Shown here one piece after another: positions 1 through 11,905 of a DNA stretch of 64,000 nucleotides. How positions within the stretch are numbered: the stretch's first letter is position 1; each line of letters starts with the position of its first letter. Origin of the DNA: Stenopsyche tienmushanensis (lineage: Eukaryota; Arthropoda; Insecta; Trichoptera; Stenopsychidae); contig WACJ01000060.1 in the NCBI GenBank assembly GCA_008973525.1, forward strand, positions 868,001 to 932,000. The letters run 5' to 3'. Made by a program: the position numbers and the translations under genes. The notes under the pieces are model-generated. The model made no database searches and was not told the DNA's origin. It saw only the letters and a program-made list of their open reading frames with translations.

Positions 1-1160
1 ACTCATTATTTTGTATCTAATGCCAAAAGCAAAATTGACATTTCTTATATCTCAAAAAAAAAACAAATTGGATACTATTATATGTCTACACAGGTGTCGC
101 TCAAGAACCACAAATTATCTCATATAATAAATGTTATTTTATTGCTGATTGCTACAAGACAATTTTCAAAGCAATTTCTTTTAAACATCAATAATTGTAG
201 GTCTGTTCACTCTGATGCTCTATATAGTAACTTCAATTAAATACTAAGAAAATCTTTGGTCAGAGCACGAGCTTAATGAACTGTAAAAATTGACTTTTTA
301 ATATAATCAATGCCATAAAATTTCGAAAAACACGAACGGTATTTTTGTAATTTTAAATCGATGTAAATGATAATTGTAAAAAGCTCACATGGCGTAACAT
401 ACAAAGCAGACTAATTAATTGAAATATGATTCGAAACATGCTCATTACGCGAAAACCCCTTTTGACGTCCATATCATATGTAAAATGCACTCAGTATGAA
501 AAATATGTAACCATGTGAATATTGCATGTTAACATGCTGCAGTATCACATAACGAAATTAGCATAATGGTTTTAATTTGACCTAACGATAACTGAATATC
601 GTTATTTAAAACGAAATTAATGCTAATTGAATAATTAAAACTTTATGAGCCGGAATGAGATATCAATTCCACAGAGAGGGACCATCAGACCGATCCGCGT
701 ATTTCAAGTCGGGATAATTGCGCGAATTTATAATTTGAACCCGATAATTTCAAAGGACGACTTTTATGTGGACGAAATCAGATTTATTGTGTATTTTGAA
801 CGGAAGTGGTACAACAATGAACATGAATATTTAAACACTCGCAACGTGCAAATCGCATATAAATCCGCGGCGCATTAAGCTGCATTATAATTAAGGGCAC
901 TGCATAATTTTAGGTGCAACAATATGCTAATAAAAATGTTTTATGGTTTCAAACCACACTGATAATACGTTCGCATGCGTGAAATACACGAATAGGACGA
1001 CTCACGTCTAAAATTTGCATCAATCAGTCGTTATAAAATAAATGGCCATAAGCTGTCGGATATCATCATTTTATCAAAAGTCGGCTATTTACAACTTCGT
1101 CCCTAGATATATCTGGACTTATTATTTAATAAAATTAATCTTGTTTACAGCGAATTAAAA
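1..1160. other. AT-rich intergenic or intronic DNA
   Basis: No supported gene, RNA or repeat. A 77-codon frame at 645-878 (+) lies in somewhat more balanced DNA but has no recognisable motif, no splice-site support that I could fix, and a length expected by chance in 64 kb. Confidence 0.5.
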
Positions 1161-1690
1161 ATGGAGGATCAATTTCTATTAAGACTGACAAATTTTATTG
1201 CGTCCCACTCAGGGGACATCGTAATTCTAGCTTATCACTCGGGTGTCCCCTCTCTTGGGACATTAAAGTTTATTAGTGATTACAGAGAATCACCTTATTC
1301 CAGCACAATTTTTTGCATGTATGTTTCCCTAAAGCTTTCTGTTGAAGTGGCACAAGAAATCAAATCAAAATATGGTACTTTAACAGCTCTTGGGGCGCCG
1401 CCGACTTCGCGAGCCCCCGTACTTCCACCTTCGCCTTCGCCGCTATCACGGCTGCCAACCGTGACGTGGGTTCTTTAATTCTCTACGACGACGGTCAGAA
1501 TATGTAGGGCGACGACAAAAGGAGAGCTCCAAGGAAAGATTAGGGATACTAAATTATAGCCTTCTATGTCGCAAACTGGCGACGATTGCGAGGCACGTCG
1601 CTTTCATCCGAGGTGGCGATCTGTCACGGGATCAAAATGTACATCGTCCTCGTCCCAAGGCTATTTCTTCACTCTTTTATTTTGCCAGCC
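1161..1690 (+). other. CpG-rich island with open frames, possible exon
   Basis: A 105-codon frame runs from 1161 to 1478. From about 1370 to 1690 the composition switches abruptly to CpG-rich DNA with many CGA, GCG and CGC words, unlike the flanks. Inside it a second forward frame, about 1355-1507, has a coding-like residue mix (short piece: FAFAAITAANRDVGS) and ends at a TAG near 1507. A GT that could be a donor lies in that stretch. The two frames cannot both be coding and neither matches a family I know. It may be an exon of an unseen gene, a CpG-rich regulatory element or a fragment of a mobile element. An inverted GGGGACA/TGTCCCC pair sits at about 1213-1251. Nothing here fixes a start or an end. 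Confidence 0.25.
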
Positions 1691-2964
1691 TTCCGGTTCA
1701 TCCTTATTTTATAGTAATTTTAATAAGTTACATGTGATATTTATTGATCTATTGTGTGTTAATAAAATCAGTATTGATTTTCGCCATGTGTTAATGCTTT
1801 GTCATCGCTCGTTAATAGAATTACATAATATGGTAAAGGATTGTACGTTGTGAACTATACTTAGCATCATTATATCATGGGAATTGAAATTATATGTTAA
1901 GTAAGCTTATTGAAATTAAAAGAATATACTTATCTTCAACAATTTACTGCAGTTTGTTCTCAGTTGCATACAAGACGTTAAGGTATAATCCAGTATTATC
2001 GAGAAGTAAGAATATTTTTCCCATATAAATTAAATTAAATTAAATTGCCTCATATTGAATGGGCTCTCAACGACGGAGGCCGCTTGTTGCGTTTTAAAAC
2101 CATACGTGTGTATTTAAGCTCCGGAGCATTCTCCAAAATGAAAAGGATCCAAATTGAAACGAATGCTGATAAATTGACACACTATGGCCGATAAAAAGTG
2201 GTCTTATCCTGAAAATGGTCCGTATCGTTTGTGAGAAACGCGTAAGCAAGATTAATAAAGTTACAAAACTTTATTGCCGCATTACTGCAGCGACAAAGCA
2301 CATATGTATATTAATGTTCCGTAATACTTTTGTATTAAAAGAATGTGGGTGGTAAGCCGTTTTAACAATGCAACGTGACGTCGAAAAAAGTTGAAATATC
2401 GCCGACGATTTGAAACAAAAAGTTAACAAAACCGAAGAGCATATAAATTGAGGCATCAACCGAAGAGCACCAGGCCAAATTTTGGCATTAAACGTCAATG
2501 GACATGAAAAGCGGCCATTTCTATCGGCGACAAGTATAATTTACCATTTGACAAAAGCCTAAAATGGATTACCCATCCGACACAAAGCGACGTGCGTTTA
2601 AAATCCATTACGGGGCGAACAAATGTAATAGCGACGATAATCAGAGTTCACGAAACATCCACTCCATATACGGCCCCGTTAATTTATTCGCCTTTTACGC
2701 GCCTGTCGCAATAGCAAATCACCTCTACATATTTTAAAAATCCTCAGAAAAAGATACACCATGTCCTCGTATAGCACAATTATATTCCACGGAAGCATCG
2801 TGTAATGTAATTTCGTGTTATACGACATTCGATATTCGACTATGTTTCAAGATCGAAGCTCTTAAAAAATTCTAACATTTAAAAATTCTACTGCGACGAA
2901 AAAAATCTATAGAAATTTGGATTCAATCCTATGAAAGATAAGAAAATACTTGAATCGTATAAGT
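1691..2964. promoter_or_regulatory. Intergenic DNA with a balanced block, candidate regulatory
   Basis: About 2050-2740 is richer in G+C and CpG than its surroundings and holds words such as CGACGATAAT, TTAATTTATTCGCC and ACGGCCCCGTTAA. No long frame is open; a 75-codon minus-strand frame at 2271-2498 is unconvincing. Such blocks in AT-rich insect DNA are often conserved noncoding regulatory elements. That reading is an inference from composition alone. Confidence 0.2.
2027..2046 (+). repeat. Short tandem repeat (AAATT)4
   Basis: Four exact copies of AAATT in tandem, immediately before the more balanced block. It is an ordinary microsatellite. Confidence 0.9.
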
Positions 2965-3468
2965 TAGTGTTCCCCGACTATTGGTCCGCGGCCTTCCGGG
3001 GAAATTCAGTCAGTTTCCTTCTTAAAGGAAAGATTTTGCAATTTTGATACTCGACTAAATGATTCACTTCAAAACGATCCAATTCGACCCTACTTGAACA
3101 TTTTTGGACGAGGAATGGATAAGTAAACTCGCATATATGGCGGACATATTTAGTCTACTTAATGATATTAACCTCTCTCCTAGGGTTTTCCACAAATATT
3201 TTTAGACTGAAAAACAAGGTAAGTAGTATTTAAAAATAAGCTGGTTCTTTGGGATTGCCGCATACAATGAGAGGATTTAGAAATATTTCCACTTTTGTAA
3301 GAATTTTAATTGCTGCTGACGTCGACAGGAAAGGTATTTTTAATGTAATAAGCCAACACTTGAATAAGAACAACCTATTAATGCGAAAAAGCATTTTCAA
3401 TATTTAGCAAAGATGCAAAAAATCCTTCTTTTACCAGTCCGCATATGTAAAAAGATTGGGGAACACTG
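2965..3468. mobile_element. hAT-type non-autonomous transposon, 504 bp
   Basis: The left end reads TAGTGTTCCCCGACTATTGG and the right end, read inward on the minus strand, CAGTGTTCCCCAATCTTTTT. After the shared AGTGTTCCCC the termini diverge but stay similar, and both carry a CGCGG or GCGGAC word about 20 bases in. CAGTGTTCCC-like termini followed by a purine-rich arm and a GCGGACC word are typical of hAT elements. The flanks show the expected 8-bp target duplication: GTATAAGT at 2957-2964 and GTATAAGC at 3469-3476, 7 of 8 identical. The interior has no open frame that could be a transposase, so this is an internally deleted or MITE-like copy. The small mismatches in repeats and duplication imply an old insertion. 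The orientation of the lost gene cannot be told. Confidence 0.75.
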
Positions 3469-3476
3469 GTATAAGC

Positions 3477-6400
3477 CACGCAATACATTAGTATTTCAAA
3501 ATATCAAAGAAAAATCCCCGTCATATGATATGATCATATAGAAAATAAAGTCCATAATTAAAAGTATATTATCTTCTTATGCATTATTTAATGTCCATAT
3601 TAGAATATATATCTTCCTCATTAGCATTAGTGATGTGAGATCTTCATGGGAGTATTTCCTGGATTCAATTTTTATCCAACATGTTTAAAACAAAACAGTT
3701 TTAGTTGTTCAAAAAGTTTCGAAATTCATGCGCGATAATAGAAAGAACACATTTATTAAAAATGCTTATCATTATACCATATTATATATATTTTACATGC
3801 TTTTTATAGAGTTTATGCGTTTTCAAATGATATCTTCCGCAGATTTATACCCACAATGAAATATTTACGAGAGCAACCATCACTGACGGAACTATCGGTG
3901 CAATATTATATTAGATTATTCATTACAATATTCATTAGATTATTCATTAGATTGATCTGATTCTATTGAAAGAAAAATGGAAGAAATATCATTATGTACT
4001 TATTCTTATTCGAATCGTAACTGGATTAGAGCAACAGATATCCAGGCATAGAGACGATTAGAGAACTGCAATGGATTTAAAAATAAAGTCTAAATTCATT
4101 AATTAAAGGCTAATCGTATCTACTATAATTTGTGTGTCAATTATATTTCCGTGGGAATGCTCAAAATACTTTTAAAAAATCGTTGAAGCTGGATGCATTG
4201 AAGAATATATATGTTTACAAATTATAATCAATAGCACAATAATATGGTTTCAAATTAGTAAAACATACATTTTGATTCTGAAAAAAATCGCGTTTTAAAA
4301 AATAATGATGGTGTTTTAATTAAACAAGAGTTAAATATTGGACACAATTGTACTAAAGAATGTCTTTCAAAGACGCACCTCGTTTATCAACAAAAAACGC
4401 ACAGCGTTCTAAAATAATTCAATTAATACCTCATAAAAACCATCTTTTCATTTGTACAAAATATTGACGGTCACTGTCTGCAGAAATTTATTCAAAGAAA
4501 CATGATGTTATACACCTTTTGAAATTATTTAGCATTTTATTTTCCGGATGATCAACAATTACATCAAAAACTCGACGATCGACACAATGTTCGTCAAAAT
4601 TGTTTTAAAAAAACGCTGACATCAGGAACTAATAACATAAATAAACATCCACACAAAACGTACTTCAGACCCGATGGATGTTAAGTATCCAGTTCCCCAA
4701 AATATGGTCTTAATTTAACAGCGCTATCAATTTTTTTTCGCCTACCGTCTTTCTGGGCGTACAAAAAAAGCTCGTGAAAATATATTGTTTCCCCGACAAT
4801 GGGGATATTTTTTCTGCGAGCGACTGTTTTTGTGGACAGAAAAAGGGCACAATGGGGCTTTTGTTGCCTTTTTGGAGCTAATCGCCTTTTGTGCGAACAA
4901 ATTCATAATTTGTGGATGTCAAGTTGAAAAAAATGACCGCTGAATTATTGAATGCCGCAGGTGCATTTTTGATAACTGCATTATTTTATAATTACAGGTC
5001 TGATGATGGCAAAGATGATTTAACATTCCGGATGAACTTATAACTAATAGAAATATTTAACCTTTTTAAAATGTTCAAACAATCTTAAAACAGCATTTTT
5101 TCTGGATTTTAGATTAATTCATTCAGCCCAATGAGACTACATTCAAGAATTCTTCTACTTAAAGTGCCAAAATCGTTATCAGGCGCAGACAATCTTCATA
5201 GGGATAAAGGACTTTTATGGAAATTTCTCAATGCTTCCCACACATGATTCCAATCAAATCGAAAATATAATTTGTTTAAACTCAGAGGTGACCTTGCACG
5301 ACTTTCTGAATCAGTATTTGCTTTTTGAGATTCAAGAAAATAGTCTTGTTGAAAATAATCACTCTTTTTGTGGAATAGTATTTTTTTTCCGCATTCTGTA
5401 TTTGAACCCTTAAAAATAAAAACCCATGAACTAATCCACAATACCAACATTTGATCTTGAACAATAGAGCTTATGTCGTTTTTAAATACATTTATAACAA
5501 ATTGTACATTTTTTGACAGAATTGTTTAGTACCCCTGATGCAAGAATTATCGCACACTCGAATTTATAAAATAGGGGAATAAAATTGTGAATATGTGTAA
5601 AAAAAATATATAAGGAAGCTTCTTTATGACATAAAAAAGGGGCACAAAAAGGATGCGTTTTGTATCAAATAGGGCGAAATATAATTGCACCATGACAATG
5701 AATTTTTCGAATCGGTTAAAAAAATATATTCGCTGCATAAAGGTGTTTTTCATACGAAATTTTGTGAAAGGGGAATTATACGCGATGAAAGACAAGTAAA
5801 TAATTGTATTTTTTTAATCCTATCAACATAAATATAACACATTTGTGCCCTGTTGTAATAGAAGGATATTAGGGTGAACTAATTTCCAAGCATTTTAAAA
5901 CATATTTTTTCACATTAATTGGATTCAAAGACATCTTTTCGCTATTCTTAAATAAGAATCAATCATAGATATAATCAAAAGGTTATAGTTTTTAAGAAGC
6001 AAATTCAAATAATAACGATAAGGTGTCCTACATGAGCATTAACGGGATAAAATGCTGCTTAATTTTCAGTGAAGTATTTACATTTAAATATTTTGATGTT
6101 GGTTTTTCGATGCATTCAAATTTTCTATCCTTACTATAATTTCAGAATATTTTTCTTCTATAATTCATCAATATTTTTATTTTATCCGTGAAAACCATGT
6201 GGAAAATCAAATGTATTAAGTGGAATTCGAATGCCGAAATTGTTTAATAAGAAGAGATTTAGAATTTCTGTGTTGGAATAAATGGGAAGTCCATCAATCA
6301 TTTGAAGCAGTAAGTGATTGTGAAAACGCAAAGACTTTATCAGATCGTGATTTAGTAATGATTGCAGATAATTTCAAGGATGATTTAAAATGAAAAATTT

Positions 6401-6939
6401 ATAAAGCTGTTTAGATGCTTTATGAAAGCACGAATCAAAGAAAAATCTGTTAAATACAAAAGTAAAACTATTTTCCAGATAATACAAATATATCTGAAAT
6501 AATTTGACTGTATGAGGAAATTATATAATATTCTACAAAAAATTCAATATCAATCTCATTTGATATTTCGGGACGATAAAAAACTATTATTTTAATTGTT
6601 GATAATGGAATAACATTATTATGGATTACAATTAATGGCTTCAGGATGCAGATAGCATCGTTTTAAATGTTTATCGATTCAGATGAAATTATCGAAATTA
6701 TAAAATCAATCGTCGAGAAATTTCTACATATTACATAAGCCAATCAATCGCAATATGCAGAACATATAATTTACGAGAATACAAGATAATCATCGTCGTT
6801 TCATTGACAGAGTAACCCGACTTGGCCATCAACATACCAACCAGGTGCCTTAAAGTACAATAAAATGGAGTTCTAATTGAACTGGTCTTCAATGCATAAA
6901 TCAGCTCATGCTGGACGGATGCAAACAAACGGTTCAGGT
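3477..6939. other. AT-rich DNA without supported genes
   Basis: Mostly low-complexity AT-rich sequence. A 15-bp direct repeat, TTAGATTATTCATTA, occurs at 3911-3925 and 3935-3949. About 4730-4935 is a balanced block with a CCCC...GGGG mini-inverted repeat near 4792-4805 and runs such as CCTTTTGTGCG; it may be regulatory. Overlapping frames of 60-84 codons on both strands around 5196-5795 are AT-driven and unrecognised. Confidence 0.4.
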
Positions 6940-7185
6940 TTGCGTAGCAAAGTGAAGTCGGTGTGGTAGTCCTCATGCAGAGGACGACTGCCGTGGAAGA
7001 ATTTACACGCAGAAATAGAACAAGAAGATTCACCACATTTCAGAGTGATTTGACCGCCGGTAAGCGTCTAATTTATACGGACGATACAAATCTCCCGCCC
7101 GGAGTGAGGCTGGCTGAGCTTCTCAATCTGCGTGAAAAATGTGTGTACACAAGAGTCTCCTTTTTTGATAATAGATTATAAGAAA
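6940..7185 (+). other. Balanced block with open frame and splice-donor match
   Basis: A forward frame (ATG at 6975, open from before 6963, stop at 7179) lies in DNA with more G+C than its flanks and has a plausible residue mix. At 7056-7065 the sequence GCCGGTAAGC matches a strong 5' splice site, so an exon could end at about 7059. A 101-codon frame also lies on the minus strand at 6731-7036, so openness is partly a matter of composition. No protein family is recognised, and no matching acceptor or partner exon was found. Confidence 0.2.
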
Positions 7186-10100
7186 AGGATCATTGATATG
7201 AAGCCTGAAGCTCGCTGGCCGCACACAGAGCATGAAATATATATTATCTCACGAGTTGCGTGCCACACGCTATATACAATATATCAGATACTTCCAATCC
7301 GCACATTTATAATTCCAATTTCCGCGCCTCTAATCAATCCCATTGCCCTTCACTTGCTCGTGCACAACTCAAATTTCACTATCATTACAATAATTTAATA
7401 TTGAACAAGCATAGATTCGATCCGCAAGTGAAATACGACGTTCAAATTACAATAATATACATTAGGTCTAATGTTCACGATTGTGTATAAAACGACATGA
7501 ATCGCACCGCTAATAACCGATATTGAAAGCATTTTATTTCGAACCGTAGTGTTAAATGATAACTGCTGTGCCGAAGTCTTTTATACGGAGCGAGAAAGTT
7601 GCACGATATTGCAATCGTTAATACGAATTTAAGTACCGACTTTGCACTTGCACGCTAGACACTCTTTTCTAATAGATGATATCATGGACAATAAATAGAG
7701 CAAAACGAAGAAAGCAAACATTGTCTTCCGACTGACGCTATTCGAGTATTTGGATCTACAGAAATACTCTGAATAGTGCCGATTCGACAATACGACTTCA
7801 CTTATAAAACCTGAAAAAGCGACAAAAGATATTCCTTTCAAAAATAATTTAAGAATATAAGATCCCCATGATCGACTCTAATATTCGAATGAAAATCTGA
7901 ATGCTAATGATAAAGACTTTTATAAGGGTTAAAGATTTCAAAGCGCTTTCAAATATTTATGGTATAAAAAATGAAAATATATATAAATTTTATTATGAAA
8001 GTTTTAATTCAATAAAAAAATAATTTTACATTATGCGAATATCATTTTTTGTCATAATTAGTGTTTCGTACTGGATATAGAAACTGATTCATAAAACTAG
8101 TTTCAAGTTGAAAACAGGCTACATGTATTAATTATAGCTATATCATTAATTTAACATTGATGGCAATGATTCTATAAAAGATTGATTACCCAATGTCACA
8201 TTAGTTAATGCAGTGTCATTTTGTAAATTCTTAAAATATAGATGATAAGATACTATATTTTATATATAAATTTATCTATTTCCACAAGTGCTACCAATAT
8301 CAGACTAAAGCACATAGAACAATATAAGCTGTCTTATCGTAGAATTAATATGGATGATGATTAAAACAACTCCTAATGCTGTTCAAGACTATAATTATGT
8401 ACAATTTATAATGAGCAGGTATTTTGACACATCTTAGGGTAACTTAAACTACTACATGATTGCCAGGAAGTGGGAGGTTGGGGTTGCCATATCTCAGTGG
8501 CGAAGAAGGCTGTCATCGTTGCTAACAGTTGACACATTGAATAAAGTATCTCAGTTTAAAAAGGTTCTCAAAATAACTTTTGAATAAATTAAATGCAATG
8601 CAAAATGTTATTACATATATTCTCAATAGCATGTATTGTATTTTTTAATCGTCTGATAATATTATGGAATCTGGTTCACAAGCTGGTAGTATTAAACATA
8701 TTACTTCCGCAATATGACGACCGCCGATTAAAATTTATTGCATCCACTTCTGTTCTGCATTTACAAGAGCATTAATCAACTAATAATTTTCTATAATATA
8801 AACACCAACATGAAAATAGATCAAACAAGATGATGTCATTTCAGTTACTAAAAGCTGAAGGCGACTAACTGCTAGATCATTTCGTCGGATTTATGAACCA
8901 GTTCAGAATCTGCGGAGTCATGCAACGACTATTTCTAAGATAAAGATATATCAAAGGGAATATTCAACATACTGCATAATTCTCCAATATTTAGAACGAA
9001 CCATCAATCATCGACGAATTCATAAAAGACAATGTTCTGCAAGAATGCAACTAATAACAGCGTAAAATATTTATTATGGATTGCGTTACAAATATGCATT
9101 TCTGGAAATAAAGCTGAACGAATGCATTAATTGTGCATACAATGTATCCAGATTTATATTCGCCTTTAGGATGTATTTTATGTAATTTTGCTCTCTTGTT
9201 TTAAACATAAATATGAAATTAATTTATAGCGCAAGATACATATAATGTATCGAATTTGCGTAGGATGAAACTCATGTCAAAGAATTCATAATCTGAATGA
9301 ATAACAAATACATATAATCCTTGGTCGAATTTCAATATGATGGTACATCATAATCATGTCCAGGGATTTTGACTTAAGATCACATTGAATTAAATCACAA
9401 ATTAATGCAATAACCAATACAACTTTGATACTAATCGATTACTGATCAAAAATGACTCAAACCCACATATTTGACTTTATTTCTTATGAAGCTTAGATAA
9501 ATGAACTATATTAATTACAATGGTGTATATAGTCCCAAAAAATATTAAGGAAATTCGTATTTTACTTTAGGGTTTTCCAATCTCTTTTATCCTATTATGC
9601 AATTCTTTTTCCATTATACCTCCCTCTATTAATTGAAAAGAAGGAAGTAAAATTAAATTAACATAAAATCTTTCAAGCGTTACTACAGAAATATAAGACA
9701 GATTTCTCATCGTTCAAAATATTGCACAATGATTACATGTCATAAATAAAACCTTCCAACCAATAAATGTCGCCTACTTTTGGGAATTATTGTGAATATA
9801 TGGCCTAGATTTATCATATATATGAACCATCTAGTAAAATAAGTACTGGTGTCGTATATTAATTCCTGATCTTTTATTAAAAAATATATGAAAAGACTTT
9901 AACAATGATTTAAAACTTAACAAGAATATATGAGATGTTTGATCATCAGTCTATTATATTATTGATCATATGAAAGCGATGAAAGCGTTACGGGAGTATT
10001 TTTTCAAAATACTTTCTAATGAAGGGATAAAAAAACAATAAACACTTGGCTCTATATTCTCTCCAATATCTTTTTTTTTTTTAGAAACGGTAGTTAATTT

Positions 10101-11529
10101 GGTAACAGATTTGACTTGTATTATTGAGGGTTGTCTTCCATTAAAAGCAAAAGTGTTCAATGAATAATGCTTTACTGAAAATGTATTAAAATTATTTATG
10201 AATTTCCAGAGCTTAATTGAAATATAATAACATGCCATAATCCGCGCAAAGTAATCGTATGCAATATACGCTGGGAATATCAGTTTCAGAATAATCTTCT
10301 TGGGGAAGACGTTTAATACGATCGCCTCTTGACAGAATAATCTTTCGAAATCCTAAAGAATGGTTCAAAAACCCGCGGCGCATGATACTTTTAAATTAAA
10401 CCACAGTTTATTCATTTTAATTTGATCCCATAGATCTAGATTCGCTGATCGTGTTATTATCCCGCAAAAGGATAGCACGATTCCATAATCAGCCTTTAAC
10501 CATAAAATTGCCATACAAATTAAACAACACACTAAACGTATGATTACAGAAAGGCGATTTAACATTCGAGCAGTTTATCATATCAAAGGCCATAATGAGG
10601 GTCGTAAATTTGTCCCAAGAATGCCCGTGACGTACTCGTCTCAGAGTGCGTGATGTCTTTAATCAACGATTTACCACAATGTCGCAAAAACATACTTAAA
10701 CACGTAAAAACATTAAACGATAGAATAATTAGAGGGCATTAGCAGTAAATTCCGACTGAGTTTAACTATTCATCATGGCAGCATGTATCAAACGGGTTTC
10801 GAAAGCGATAATTCATTAGCTCGCCAAAACGTGTCACATGTGCAACAGCTCTGCATCCCGTGGGTTTCACCGATGGAAACTAGATAATGGACGGGGAATT
10901 TGCAAAGTTCAACAACTCGCATAACATTAATTCCTCATCTGTCGAAATAAACACGTTTGGTAATTATCATATAGTGCTGGACTTGTAACTCAAACAACCC
11001 GCGGCTCAGAGCTTCCACAAAAAAGTGGCATTCGAATTTGCCTAATCGGAAACATCTGCGCATGTTCGGTGGACAATAAATTCAGACGGTGAAAGTATCG
11101 GCAGCATGAAAAAACTTGCCAAAAAATGTAGATTTGTACAGTTCAAATCGTATTACAAGACTTAACAAATGTTCCATTCAGCTTACCACGACAAGAACAA
11201 GAGAGTTTAACGAAAGAAAGAGTGCCTTGAAAAAATAATGATATCAATTCAATTCATTAAGCAATGAAGTATTCAAACAATTGCTTAACTTGCTTCGTTT
11301 ATATTCCAAATAAAGCATATAATTAGATTTCATGTTCAAATTTTCACGATATATGGAAGAACATTAGATTATAAACCGCGTAAATCAAAGCACAATGAAA
11401 CTTTGTTTAGCCCTTAGGATGCGTTCTTAGAAGACAAAGTGCTAAATAATGGAGCATTAAACAAGATCATGTTAGTATAAAGTAAATAAAAAAAGGGCGA
11501 ACTAAATTATATTAATTTTAATAACAATG
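7186..11529. other. AT-rich DNA, candidate regulatory block at 10.24-11.15 kb
   Basis: Nothing gene-like is supported in 7186-10240. From about 10240 to 11150 the sequence is more balanced, with words such as TTTAATACGATCGCC, CGGGGAATTTGC and CAACCCGCGGCTC. No frame longer than 66 codons is open there. It may be a noncoding regulatory element; the evidence is composition only. Confidence 0.3.
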
Positions 11530-11905
11530 TATGTCCACTTTTGCGATAAAGATCCTGACTCTTCTGCGATTCTTCATATTTTTGATGAAGTCATCTAGCG
11601 TTATTCGCAGCTTTCTTTTTGTCTTGCTAAGCAAATGTCAATAGCATGAGATCACCCAATCTTGCTTTTGCACTCCTTTCAAAATCTGGATCATTCGCTA
11701 TAATTCAACGGTTTCGATGAACGTTACCAAAGTTTTATCATAATAAACCTGCAGTAGCTCTTCAATATCCTACTCATCTACATCTCCTAGTTTTGCTTTT
11801 CAGTTAGATTAACAATTCAACGATAGACTCTTCTAATTGGGAATCCTTGAATATCTCCGACTACAGCGTCTTCCACGCTCTTTTCATGGTCGATATTGCT
11901 TATGG
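11530..11905 (-). pseudogene. Tigger/pogo-like transposase C-terminal fossil
   Basis: Read on the minus strand from about 11900 down to 11540, the three frames together give a broken but ordered match to the region after the DDE catalytic domain of Tigger-like transposases. The order is: KRAWKTL; an acidic stretch with DSQLEESIVELL; a GDVDE-DIEELL piece one frame over; then SCY followed by a lysine-rich segment and ITLDDFIKNMK. In Tigger-like proteins this region typically has an AW motif, a 'VDEEDIEELL' acidic helix and, near the C-terminus, 'CYR...KK..KQ.TLD.FF'. Several stops and frameshifts break it, so it is a dead gene. The DDE domain and DNA-binding N-terminus, expected at higher coordinates, were not found up to about 12.1 kb. 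The family assignment rests on motif order recalled from known families, not on a search. It need not be the parent of the short pogo-like elements at 46-57 kb. Confidence 0.6.

Noticed and set aside
2027..3949. CRISPR-like or satellite arrays
   Set aside because: Only short direct repeats (AAATT x4; one 15-bp pair) without regular spacers.
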